Part shown: positions 1-8,800 of the stretch, in pieces
Layout of the letters: the number at the start of each line of letters is the position of its first letter
How positions within the stretch are numbered: the stretch's first letter is position 1
Assembly: GCA_044368415.1 (NCBI GenBank)
Contig: JBIPLJ010000002.1
Coordinates: forward strand, 77,328 to 141,327
Reading direction: 5' to 3'
Length of the DNA: 64,000 nt
Source of the DNA: UBA4615 sp044368415
GTDB taxonomy: Bacteria; Pseudomonadota; Gammaproteobacteria; Burkholderiales; Burkholderiaceae_E
Made by a program: the position numbers and the translations under genes
Notes under the pieces: generated by a model
The model's input: only the letters and a program-made list of their open reading frames with translations
Told to the model about the DNA's origin: nothing
Database searches by the model: none

Positions 1-774
1 GCGCTGATGCGCTGGCAGCGCGACGACCGACTGCTGTCGCCGCGCGAGTTCATCCCGATCGCCGAAGAGACCGGATTGATCTTCCGGATGGGGGAGTGGG
101 CGGTGGCCGAGGCGCTGCAGCAGGTGCGGCGCTGGCAGGTCGTGGGCCTTCAGGTGGCGACGGTGTCGGTGAACATTCATGCGCGCCACCTCGAGCAGCC
201 CGAGCTCGCACGGGCGGTCTCGCAGGCGCTCGACACCACCGGGCTGGCCCCGTCGACGCTCGAGCTCGAGCTGACCGAGACCGGCGTGATGCGCGACATC
301 AAGCGCTCGCTCGACAGCCTGCAGGGTCTGAAGCAGCTCGGCGTGCGCTTGGCGCTCGACGACTTCGGGACCGGCTATTCGTCGCTCGCCTACCTCACCC
401 AGCTGCCGATCGACACGCTGAAGATCGACCGGAGCTTCGTCGACAAGCTCGGCGAGGGCGGTCAGAGCCGAGCCGTCGTCCGCTCGATCACCGCGCTCGC
501 GCAGGCGCTCGGCCTGTCGACCGTCGCTGAGGGTGTCGAGACCCGGGCCCAGCTCGACTCGCTGCGCGTGCTCGGATGCGACGAGGTCCAGGGCTACTTC
601 TACGCCCGGCCGATGCCGGCGCAGGCGCTGCCGGGCTGGACTCGGCACTTCGACGGCGCGGTGCCCGGGGCCGTGTGCACTGGCCCTGGCGCGGCCCGGC
701 GGGCGGTGCCCGGCGTGGGCGAGGCCGCGCCTCGCATCCTTCCCGATGATCCGGTGGGCGAGCTGCGGCTCTGA
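1..774 (+). CDS. EAL-domain cyclic-di-GMP phosphodiesterase, C-terminal part (5' end outside window)
   Basis: The reading frame is open from base 1, so this is the 3' part of a longer gene; the first visible ATG (base 7) is internal to the domain. EAL domains hydrolyse cyclic di-GMP to pGpG. Visible family motifs are the FIPIAEETGLI segment, the E-L-T-E metal-binding segment, the DDFGTGYSSL loop and the LKIDRSFV segment, followed by VAEGVET and QGYFYARPMP. The EAL signature itself lies upstream of the window. The last 40 or so residues after the domain are Ala/Pro/Gly rich and look unstructured. Any GGDEF, PAS or membrane region would be upstream and cannot be judged. rpiA starts 55 bp downstream on the same strand. 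Confidence 0.93.
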   Translation, partial: ALMRWQRDDRLLSPREFIPIAEETGLIFRMGEWAVAEALQQVRRWQVVGLQVATVSVNIHARHLEQPELARAVSQALDTTGLAPSTLELELTETGVMRDIKRSLDSLQGLKQLGVRLALDDFGTGYSSLAYLTQLPIDTLKIDRSFVDKLGEGGQSRAVVRSITALAQALGLSTVAEGVETRAQLDSLRVLGCDEVQGYFYARPMPAQALPGWTRHFDGAVPGAVCTGPGAARRAVPGVGEAAPRILPDDPVGELRL

Positions 775-829
775 GCCGGATCGGCTTCGCCCCCACCTTC
801 ACCGCCCGACTTCCGACGCCCCGACTCCG

Positions 830-1489
830 ATGAACCAGGACCAGCTCAAGCAAACCGTCGCACGCGCGGCGATCGAACACGTCGTCGACGGCGCGGTGGT
901 CGGCGTCGGCAGCGGCTCGACAGTCGGCTACTTCATCCGCGAGCTCGGTCTCGTGCGCCACCGCGTGCGCGGCGCGGTGTCCAGCTCGGAGCGCAGCAGC
1001 GTGCTACTGCGCGAACAGGGCATAGAGGTGCTCGACCTGGTTGCGGTGGGCAAGATGCCGGTCTACGTCGACGGCGCCGACGAGATCGACGGGCAGCTGC
1101 GGATGATCAAGGGCGGGGGCGGTGCGCTCACCCGCGAGAAGATCGTCGCGGCCGCCGCCGAGCGCTTCGTGTGCATCGTCGATGCGTCGAAGGTGGTGCC
1201 GGTGATGGGGCGCTTCCCGCTGCCGGTCGAGGTGATCCCGATGGCCCTCGGGCTGGTGACGCGCTGGTTTGCGCAGCTCGGCTGCGAGGCGCGCCTGCGC
1301 GAAGGCTTCACCACCGACAACGGCAATTCGATCCTCGACGTCCACGGCCTGCACATCAAGGATCCGGTCGGCCTCGAGACCGAGGTCAACCAGTGGCCGG
1401 GCGTGGTCACCGTCGGCCTGTTCGCACGGCGCGGCGCCGACGTGGCGCTGGTGGCGGATCCGTCCGGCCTGAGAACCCTGTCGCGCTGA
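830..1489 (+). CDS. rpiA: Ribose-5-phosphate isomerase A
   Basis: Interconverts ribose 5-phosphate and ribulose 5-phosphate in the non-oxidative pentose phosphate pathway, in the cytoplasm. The 219-residue product has the length usual for RpiA. It shows the phosphate-binding GVGSGSTV segment near the N terminus, the catalytic DGADEID motif and the KGGGGALTREK loop. The frame is open further upstream, but the ATG at 830 gives the expected N terminus (MNQDQLKQ) and starts after the EAL gene ends. No strong Shine-Dalgarno sequence precedes it. The identification is firm. Confidence 0.97.
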   Translation: MNQDQLKQTVARAAIEHVVDGAVVGVGSGSTVGYFIRELGLVRHRVRGAVSSSERSSVLLREQGIEVLDLVAVGKMPVYVDGADEIDGQLRMIKGGGGALTREKIVAAAAERFVCIVDASKVVPVMGRFPLPVEVIPMALGLVTRWFAQLGCEARLREGFTTDNGNSILDVHGLHIKDPVGLETEVNQWPGVVTVGLFARRGADVALVADPSGLRTLSR

Positions 1490-1583
1490 GTAACCGTCGT
1501 ACCTGCAGAGCCGGGCGCAGGCATACTGCGGGCCGCGCGCCGGCCGACCAGGCCGCGCGGGCGAACCGACGCCAGGAGCCAGG

Positions 1584-2984
1584 ATGAACGAGCCCACCCC
1601 GACAGGCGCGCCGCGCGAGACCCTCGGACCGCGCGAGGCGATCGCGATCGTCGTCGGCATCGTGATCGGCGCCGGCATCTTCAAGGCGCCGTCGCTGGTC
1701 GCGATGAACTCGCCGAGCGAGGCCTGGATGCTGGGCGCCTGGGTGCTCGGCGGCGTCGTCTCGATCATCGGCGCGCTGTGCTACTGCGAGCTCGCGACCG
1801 CCTATCCGAGCGCCGGCGGCGACTATCATTTCCTGCACCGGGCGTTCGGCCGCCGCGTGTCCTTCCTGTTCGCCTGGAGCCGGTTCTCGGTGATCACCAC
1901 CGGTTCGATCGCGCTGCTCGCCTTTGTGTTCGGCGACTACATGACCCAGGTGGTGCCGCTCGGGCCGTGGTCGGCGGCGCTCTGGGGGGCGGGCTCGATC
2001 GTCGCGCTGACCTGGCTGAACGTACGCGGCGTCAGGCAGGGCGCGGCGACGCAGGTGGCGCTGACCGTGCTCGAGGTCGGCGGCCTGGTACTGGTGTTCA
2101 TCGCGGGCATCGTGGCCGCGACGCAGGGGCTCGGTGCGTCGGCGCCGCAGGCCGCGGCGATGGCGACCGGCGTCGCGCCGGCGGCGGCGTTCTCGCTGCC
2201 GGCCTTCGGCTTCGCGATGGTGTTCGTGCTGCTGACCTTCGGCGGCTGGAACGAAGGCGCCTACATCAGCGCCGAGCTGCGCGATCGGCAGCGCAACATG
2301 GTGCCGGTGATGATCGGCTCGCTCGCGCTGGTGACGCTGCTCTACCTAGGCGCGAACTGGGCCTACCTGGCCGGGCTGGGGCTGGGCGGCATGGCGAAGT
2401 CCCAGGCAGTGGCGGCCGACCTGCTGCGCATCGTGTTCGGCAAGACCGGCGAGGTGTTGATCTCGCTCATGGTTGCGATCGCAGCGCTCACCTCGATCAA
2501 CGCGACGATGATTGTCGGCGCCCGTTCGAACTTCGCGGCCGGCCGCGACTGGGCGGCACTCGGGCGGCTGGGCGAATGGGTCGACGACCGCGGTACGCCG
2601 GTCAACGCGATGCTGCTGCAGGGCGGCTTCGCGCTGGTTCTGATGCTGCTGGGGCTGGCCACCGGCGGTGGCTTCTCGACCATGGTCGAATACACCGCGC
2701 CGGTCTTCTGGCTGTTCTTTCTGCTCGCCGGGCTGAGCCTGTTCGTGCTGCGCGTTCGCGAGCCCGACACGCCGCGGCCGTTCCGCGTCCCGCTCTACCC
2801 GGTGCTGCCGTTGGTGTTCTGCGGCGCCTGCGCCTACATGCTGCAGTCGAGCCTGGGCTACGTCGGCGGCAACACCTTCCTAGGCGTCAATGCCGCCTGG
2901 GTCGGTGTCGCCGTGCTAGCCGTCGGCGTGCTGCTGATGCTCGCCGTGTCCCGCGGCGAGACCGCGGGACGGGCGATCCGCTAG
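1584..2984 (+). CDS. APC-family amino acid permease
   Basis: A 466-residue integral membrane protein with about twelve hydrophobic segments, typical of the amino acid-polyamine-organocation superfamily. The first helix carries the glycine-rich IVIGAGIF substrate-binding motif, followed by the conserved E-L-A-T-A-Y-P segment. It probably imports an amino acid across the inner membrane; the substrate cannot be told from sequence. A purine-rich GGAG precedes the ATG. The stop codon lies 1 bp from the convergent flagellin gene's end, and I see no terminator between them. Confidence 0.9.
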   Translation: MNEPTPTGAPRETLGPREAIAIVVGIVIGAGIFKAPSLVAMNSPSEAWMLGAWVLGGVVSIIGALCYCELATAYPSAGGDYHFLHRAFGRRVSFLFAWSRFSVITTGSIALLAFVFGDYMTQVVPLGPWSAALWGAGSIVALTWLNVRGVRQGAATQVALTVLEVGGLVLVFIAGIVAATQGLGASAPQAAAMATGVAPAAAFSLPAFGFAMVFVLLTFGGWNEGAYISAELRDRQRNMVPVMIGSLALVTLLYLGANWAYLAGLGLGGMAKSQAVAADLLRIVFGKTGEVLISLMVAIAALTSINATMIVGARSNFAAGRDWAALGRLGEWVDDRGTPVNAMLLQGGFALVLMLLGLATGGGFSTMVEYTAPVFWLFFLLAGLSLFVLRVREPDTPRPFRVPLYPVLPLVFCGACAYMLQSSLGYVGGNTFLGVNAAWVGVAVLAVGVLLMLAVSRGETAGRAIR

Positions 2985-2985
2985 C

Positions 2986-3825
2986 TCAGCCACGCAGCAG
3001 TGACAGCACGCCCTGCGGTGCCGAGTTCGCCTGGGCGAGCATCGCGGTGCCGGCCTGCTGCAGGATCTGCGCACGTGTGAGTGCGGCGGTCTCCTTGGCG
3101 AAGTCGGCGTCCATGATCCGGCTCTTGGCCGCGCTCTGGTTTTCAGCCGAGATCTGCAGGTTGGAAATCACCGCCTCGAAGCGGTTCTGCACCGCGCCGT
3201 AGGTCGCCCGCTCGCTGTTGACGGTGTCGAGCGCGGCGTCCAGCGCCGTGATCATCGCGTTGGCGTTCGCCGCGCTCGTGCCAATGCCAGCGGTCGACAC
3301 GGTCACAGCGGCGATGTTCGCCGCGGTTGCCATGTTGGTGGTGGTGACCGTCAGCTGGTCGGTGGTCGCGTTGTTCGCGCCGATCTGGAACTGCAGCGCG
3401 CCCGCGCTGCCGGCGAGGATCGCCTGACCGTTGAAGCGTGTCGACAGCAATGTGCGGTCGACCTCCTGGGCGAGCTGCGAGAACTCGGCGTTCAGGCTGC
3501 CGCGGTCGCTGGCGGTGTTCGAGGCGTTGGCCGACTGCACCGCCAGCTCGCGCATGCGCTGCATCATGTCGGTGACCTTGCCGAGCGCGCCCTCGGCGGT
3601 CTGCGCCAGCGAGATGCCGTCGTTGGCGTTGCGCACGGCGACATTCATGCCGCGCGCCTGAGCGTCCATCCGATTGGCGATCGCCAGGCCCGCCGCGTCG
3701 TCCTTGGCGCTGTTCACGCGCAGGCCGGTCGACAGGCGCTGGATCGAGGTGCTCAGATCCTTCTTCGTCGCCGCCAGGTTGCCCTGGGCGTTCAGCGACA
3801 TCAGGTTGGTGTTGATGACTTGCAT
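2986..3825 (-). CDS. fliC: Flagellin
   Basis: The filament subunit of the flagellum, exported by the flagellar type III system. The 279-residue protein begins MQVINTNLMSLNAQ and carries the classic N-terminal D0/D1 helices (about residues 1-140, with RLSTGLRVNSAKDDAAG) and C-terminal D1/D0 helices (about 190-279, ending in a leucine-rich helix). The variable middle domain is almost absent, so this is a minimal flagellin. A good AAGGAG Shine-Dalgarno lies just upstream of the ATG, and a sigma-28 promoter is at 3891-3917. It stands alone: no fliD, fliS or other flagellar gene flanks it. Confidence 0.97.
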   Translation of the reverse strand: MQVINTNLMSLNAQGNLAATKKDLSTSIQRLSTGLRVNSAKDDAAGLAIANRMDAQARGMNVAVRNANDGISLAQTAEGALGKVTDMMQRMRELAVQSANASNTASDRGSLNAEFSQLAQEVDRTLLSTRFNGQAILAGSAGALQFQIGANNATTDQLTVTTTNMATAANIAAVTVSTAGIGTSAANANAMITALDAALDTVNSERATYGAVQNRFEAVISNLQISAENQSAAKSRIMDADFAKETAALTRAQILQQAGTAMLAQANSAPQGVLSLLRG

Positions 3826-3890
3826 GTTGGAGGCTCCTTAGGACTCGTTCATTCGGACTGGCGCGCTGTTTTTGCGAGCCACATGAACGG

Positions 3891-3917
3891 TTATCGGGGC
3901 GGGTGCCTCGAACTGGA
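3891..3917 (-). promoter_or_regulatory. Sigma-28 (FliA) flagellar promoter of fliC
   Basis: Read on the minus strand: TCCAGTTC, 11 bp, CCCGATAA. The sigma-28 consensus is TAAAGTTT-N11-GCCGATAA. The -10 element matches 7 of 8 bases, the -35 element 5 of 8, and the spacing is exactly 11. It lies about 65 bp upstream of the flagellin ATG, the expected place for a late-class flagellar promoter. Confidence 0.8.
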
Positions 3918-4183
3918 GTGCGGGGTGAACACTCCTATCCGCGATTAACGCGGACGCAGTCCTCGCTGATTTCAGCGCATGACCAGGGGGCGGATGGACG
4001 GTCGGTTCCGCGGGACGAACCGCCCGCAGTCCCGCCGCGAGCGACCGATCGGACGCCCGTCGGCCGGCGTCGACCGAGCGTGTCCCACCTCATTCCGTCC
4101 GTCCGTCGCCGCCTGCCGCCGTCCGTCGCCGCCAGCGCTCGACGCCCCGAGCAGCGGCGTTCGGGGGCAGAGATGCCAGGCGT
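3918..4183. other. Non-coding gap between fliC promoter and yggX
   Basis: No convincing gene is seen; the short ORFs here are arginine/proline-rich shadows. It holds two copies of GTCCGTCGCCGCC near 4100-4132 and a 6-bp inverted repeat, CGGTTC...GAACCG, near 4002-4021. The latter lacks a T-run and is not a clear terminator for yggX. Confidence 0.5.
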
Positions 4184-4459
4184 TCATGACACCGGCGGGA
4201 CGTAGCCGGCGGCCTGGTCGACCGCACCGCCACCGAAGAACCAGGCCTCCATCTGCTGGGCGAGGTACTTTCGGGCCCGCGCATCGGCCAGGTTCAGGCG
4301 GTTCTCGTTGACCAGCATCGTCTGGTGCTTGAGCCAGCCCTGCCAGGCCTCCTTGGAGACGCTCTCCCAGAGGCGCTTGCCGAGCTCGCCGGGGTAGGGC
4401 GGGAAATCGAGGCCCTCGGCCTCGTGCTGGAGCTTCACGCAGTGGACGGTTCGTGCCAT
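4184..4459 (-). CDS. yggX: Probable Fe(2+)-trafficking / oxidative damage protection protein YggX
   Basis: A 91-residue cytoplasmic protein of the YggX family, which protects iron-sulfur clusters from oxidative damage and is thought to handle ferrous iron. It starts MARTVHCVKL with the conserved Cys7, followed by the family's GLDFPPYPGELG and WQGWLKHQTMLVNE segments and Y-L-x-x-Q-M-E. The length is usual. It lies 52 bp downstream of argA on the same strand, so the two may be cotranscribed. Confidence 0.95.
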   Translation of the reverse strand: MARTVHCVKLQHEAEGLDFPPYPGELGKRLWESVSKEAWQGWLKHQTMLVNENRLNLADARARKYLAQQMEAWFFGGGAVDQAAGYVPPVS

Positions 4460-4511
4460 GGGGTGCCTCTGGAAGGGGTCGGGGTGCGGGCGGTGTCCGC
4501 AAAGCAGCGAA

Positions 4512-5834
4512 TCATCCCAGCGTCTTGAACAGGACCTGGGACTTTCGCTGCCAGTTGTAGAGATTCTTGCGCACGCCCGGCAGGTCGTCGACGGAGCCGA
4601 GGACGAAGCCGCGCTTCTGGAACCAGTGCGCGGTCCGGGTGGTCAGTACGAAGAGGCGCTTCAAGCCCGCCGCGCGGGCCCGTTGCTCGATGCGCTGGAG
4701 CAGTCGGTCGCCGTCGCCCTGGCCCTGCACCTGGGGGTTGACCGCCAGGCAGGCGAGTTCGCCGATGCCGTCCTGCGGGAATGCGTACAGCGCCGCGCAG
4801 CCGAAGATCACGCCGTCGTGCTCGATGACGGTGAAGTTGGCGATCTCGCGCTCCATCAGGGCACGATCGCGCTTGACGAGGGTGCCGTCCTCCTCCAGCG
4901 GGCGGATGATCGACAGGATGCCGCCGACGTCGTCGAGCGTGGCCTCGCGCAGCGCCTCGAGCGTCTCCTCGACCACCATCGAGCCGACGCCGTCATGCAG
5001 GAAGAGCTCGAGCAGCACCGAGCCGTCCATGTCGACGGGCACGATGTGCGCGCGCGCCACGCCGCCGTCGCAGGCCTTGAGCGCATAGCGCAGGTAGTCG
5101 GTGGCGTCGCTCGGCAGGTAGGCGGCGGCGAGGATCTCGCGCGCCGTGCCTTCGGTGATCTCGGTCAGCTGCGCGCCGTCTGGGTCGACGATCCCGCCGG
5201 ATTCGGAGACGAAGATCAGCTTGTCGGCATCGAGCGCGACCGCGGTCGCGCAGGCCAAGTCTTCCATGCCGAGGTTGAAGGCCTCGCCGGTGGGCGAGAA
5301 GCCCAGCGGTGGCAGCAGCACCAGCGCGTCGCTGCTCAGCGCGAGGCGGATCGCCTGCACGTCGACCTTGCGAACGACGCCGGTGTGCTCGAAGTCGACG
5401 CCATCGACGATGCCGACCGGGCGCGCGGTCACAAAATTGCCCGACACCACGCGCACGGTCGCGTGGGCCATCGGCGTGTTCGGCAGCCCCTGCGAGAACG
5501 CCGCTTCGATGTCGAGCCGTGTCTCGCCGGCGGCCTCCTTGGCGCATTCGAGCGCGACCGAATCGGTGATCCGCAGCGCCCCGTGATAGCGGCTGCTGGT
5601 GCCGCGCAGCGACATCTGCTCCTCGATCTGCGGGCGCGAGCCATAGACGAGGATCAGCCGCATGCCCATCGCGTGCAGCAGGCTCAGGTCCTGGACGAGC
5701 GCGTTGAGGCGGCCTCGCGTGACCAGCTCGCCGGCGAAGCCGACGACGATCGTCTTGCCCCGGAAAGCGTGGATGTACGGCGCGACGGCACGCAGCCAGG
5801 CGACGAACTGTTGCGGCTCGGAATCGTAGGGCAT
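4512..5834 (-). CDS. argA: Amino-acid N-acetyltransferase (N-acetylglutamate synthase)
   Basis: Catalyses the first step of arginine synthesis, acetylation of glutamate by acetyl-CoA. The 440 residues match the classical ArgA (about 443). An amino-acid-kinase-like domain fills roughly residues 1-290 (VVGFAGELVTRGRL; LILVYGSRPQIEEQM) and a GNAT acetyltransferase domain the C terminus (LACLAVNPQVQGQGDGDRLL). The A of the ATG is exactly +1 of a perfect TATAAT box on the minus strand and no Shine-Dalgarno is present, so the mRNA may be leaderless. It diverges from hrpA across a 20-bp gap. Confidence 0.97.
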   Translation of the reverse strand: MPYDSEPQQFVAWLRAVAPYIHAFRGKTIVVGFAGELVTRGRLNALVQDLSLLHAMGMRLILVYGSRPQIEEQMSLRGTSSRYHGALRITDSVALECAKEAAGETRLDIEAAFSQGLPNTPMAHATVRVVSGNFVTARPVGIVDGVDFEHTGVVRKVDVQAIRLALSSDALVLLPPLGFSPTGEAFNLGMEDLACATAVALDADKLIFVSESGGIVDPDGAQLTEITEGTAREILAAAYLPSDATDYLRYALKACDGGVARAHIVPVDMDGSVLLELFLHDGVGSMVVEETLEALREATLDDVGGILSIIRPLEEDGTLVKRDRALMEREIANFTVIEHDGVIFGCAALYAFPQDGIGELACLAVNPQVQGQGDGDRLLQRIEQRARAAGLKRLFVLTTRTAHWFQKRGFVLGSVDDLPGVRKNLYNWQRKSQVLFKTLG

Positions 5835-5840
5835 CCGCCG

Positions 5841-5848
5841 ATTATAAT
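5841..5848. promoter_or_regulatory. Palindromic bidirectional -10 element (ATTATAAT) between argA and hrpA
   Basis: ATTATAAT is its own reverse complement, so both strands read TATAAT (plus strand 5843-5848, minus strand 5846-5841). With the hexamer at -12 to -7, +1 falls on base 5855 on the plus strand (the G of a GTG in the hrpA frame) and on base 5834 on the minus strand (the A of the argA ATG). No good -35 hexamer is seen on either side. Confidence 0.6.
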
Positions 5849-5854
5849 TTGCGC

Positions 5855-8800
5855 GTGCGGCTCGAGTTCCCAGAAGCTTTGCCGGTCTCGGGCCGGCGAG
5901 ACGAGATCGCCGCCTTGATCGCCGCCCATCCGGTGGTCATCGTCGGCGGCGAGACCGGCTCGGGCAAGACAACTCAGCTCCCCAAGATCTGCATCGTCGC
6001 GGGCCGGGGCGCGCGCGGACTGATCGGCCACACCCAGCCGCGCCGGCTCGCGGCCACCAGTGTGGCCCGCCGCATCGCCGAGGAACTGGGATCGCCGCTG
6101 GGCACCGACGTCGGCTACAAGATCCGCTTCAACGAACGGGTCTCGAAGACCGCCCGCATCAAGCTGATGACCGACGGCATCCTGCTGTCCGAGACACAGG
6201 GCGACCCGCTGCTGCGCCAGTACGACACCATCGTCATCGACGAGGCGCACGAGCGCAGCCTGAACATCGACTTCCTGCTCGGCTACCTCAAGCAGCTGGT
6301 CGACGGCCCGCGCCGCGACGACCTCAAGCTGGTGATCACCTCGGCGACCATCGACGCCGAGCGCTTCGCGCAGCACTTCGCCGGGCCGAAGGGTCCGGCA
6401 CCTGTGATCGAGGTGTCCGGTCGCACGTACCCGGTGGAGATCCGCTGGCGCGCGCCCGGCGAGGCGGCGGCTGCAGCCGCAGGCGCGGCGGCGCTGGCGG
6501 CCGCGACCGGCGCGCCCGCGCCCGCGCCCGCTGCGCCCGCCGTCCCGTCGGCTCCGGCACCGGTCTCCTATGGGCGGGGCGCGAAGCGCGACGACGACGA
6601 CGACGAGACCGACCTGCCGGCCGCGATCGAGGACGCGGTCGACGAGCTGTGGGCCGAGGGGCCGGGCGACATCCTGGTTTTCTTGCCGGGCGAGCGCGAG
6701 ATCCGCGAGACCGCCGAGCACCTGCGCCGCGCCTGGGCGCGGCGCGGCGCCCGCGCCGGCCTGGTGTCCTCGGCAGAGATCCTGCCGCTGTTCTCGCGGC
6801 TGTCCGCCGCCGACCAGCAGCGCGTCTTCAGCACCGGCGGCCCGCCGCGCGTGGTGCTGGCCACCAACGTCGCCGAGACCTCGCTGACCGTCCCGGGCAT
6901 CCGCTACGTGGTCGACACAGGTCTGGCCCGGGTCAAGCGCTACCGGTATCGCGGCAAGGTCGAGCAGCTGCAGATCGAGCCGGTCTCGCGGGCCGCGGCC
7001 AACCAACGCGCCGGGCGCTGCGGGCGGGTCGCCGACGGCATCTGCATCCGGCTCTACGACGAGGCCGACTTCGGTCGCCGGCCGGCCTTCACCGACCCCG
7101 AGGTGCTGCGTTCCTCGCTGGCCGCGGTGATCCTGCGGATGAAGTCGCTCAGGCTGGTCGATATCGATGCCTTCCCCTTCGTCGACCCGCCGCCGCGCCG
7201 CGCGATCACCGACGGCTACGACCTGCTGATGGAGCTCGACGCGGTCGACGCCGACGGGCGGCTGACGAAGGTCGGCCTGCAGCTCGCGCGGCTGCCGGTC
7301 GACCCGCGGATCGGCCGCATGCTGCTGGCGGCGCGCGAGCGCGGGGCGCTGCGCGAGGCGCTGGTGGTCGCCTCGGCGCTGTCGGTGCAGGATCCGCGTG
7401 AGCGCCCGGTCGAGCGCCAGCAGGCCGCGGACCAGTCCCACGCGCGATTCACCGACCCGCGTTCGGACTTCGCCTCGCTGGTGAAGCTCTGGGACGCCTG
7501 GCAGGCGGGTAAGGGCGCCGGCGAGTCGAACCGGGCCTATGCGGCGCGGCTCGAGCGCGAATTCCTGTCGATGCGCAAGTTGCGGGAATGGGCCGACGTC
7601 CACGCGCAACTTTCAGATGCCGTGGCCGAGCTGCACTGGAAGCCGAACGTCGAGCCGGCCGGCTACGAGCCGCTGCACCGGGCGCTGCTCGCCGGGCTGC
7701 TCGGCAACCTGGGCTGCCGGGCGCCCGAGGAGCCGTACTACCTCGGCACCCACGCCACCCGGTTCTGGCTGCATCCGGGCTCCGGGCTGTCCAAACGCAG
7801 CTCGGCCCGCCAGCAGCAGGCCGCCGATGCCGCGCACGCGGAGCACAAGACGGAGGCCTCCGGCAGCGCGCGCTGGGTGATGGCGGCCGAAATGGTCGAT
7901 ACCGGGCGGCTCTACGGGCGCACGCTCGCCCGGATCGATCCGGCCTGGATCGAGCAGGCCGCGGCCCACCTGATCCGAAAGTCATGGAGCGAGCCGCACT
8001 GGGAGAAGCGCGCCGGGCAGGTGGTGGCGATGGAGCGCGGGGTGCTCTACGGTCTTGTCGTCTATGCGCAGCGGCGCGTGCACTACGCGTCGATCGACCC
8101 GAAGCTCGCGCGCGAGCTGCTGATCCGCGAGGCGCTGGTCGCCGGCGACTGGGAGAGCGACTGCGCGTTTTTTCGCCACAACCGCAAGGTGGTCGCCGAG
8201 GTCGAGCAGCTCGAGGCCAAGATCCGCCGCCCGGACCTGCTGGTCGACGAGCGCTTCCTGTTCGACTGGTTCGACGCGCAGGTTCCCGCCGAGGTCACCA
8301 GCGGCCAGCAGCTCGAGCGCTGGTGGCGGGCGGCCAGCCGCGAGCGGCCCGAGCTGCTGAAACTCTCGCGCGAGGCGCTGCTGCGCAAGGACGCCGAGGG
8401 GGTCGACCACCGCAACTTTCCCAGGCGTGTCGAGATGCGCGGCGTCGGCTTCGAGGCGCTCTATCACTTCGACCCGGGCGCCGACGACGACGGCGTCACG
8501 CTGCAGGTGCCGCTGTACGCGCTCAACCAGGTCGATGCGGCGCGCGCCGAGTGGCTGGTGCCGGGCATGCTCGTCGACAAGGTGGCGGCGCTGCTGAAGT
8601 CGCTGCCGCAGAAGCAGCGCCGCCACCTGCTGCCGCTCGATGCCTGGGCCGCGGGCTTCGTTGCGCGGTCGGGCGAGGCGGGAGGCGCGCGGGGGCTCAT
8701 CGAGGCGCTGATCGACGACCTGCGCGAGCACGCCGGCATCCGCGTGACCGCGGCCGATTTCCGGCTCGAGACGCTGGCGCCGCATCTGTTCATGAACTTC

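Noticed and set aside
4002..4021. Inverted repeat as the yggX terminator
   Set aside because: Only 6 bp of stem, no T-run on the minus strand, and about 160 bp from the yggX stop.
4458..5918. A 486-residue plus-strand frame opposite argA
   Set aside because: Shadow of argA; composition is typical of the reverse strand of GC-rich genes.
5684..7609. A 641-residue minus-strand frame opposite hrpA
   Set aside because: Shadow of hrpA; it would also overlap the argA start region and shows no family motif.
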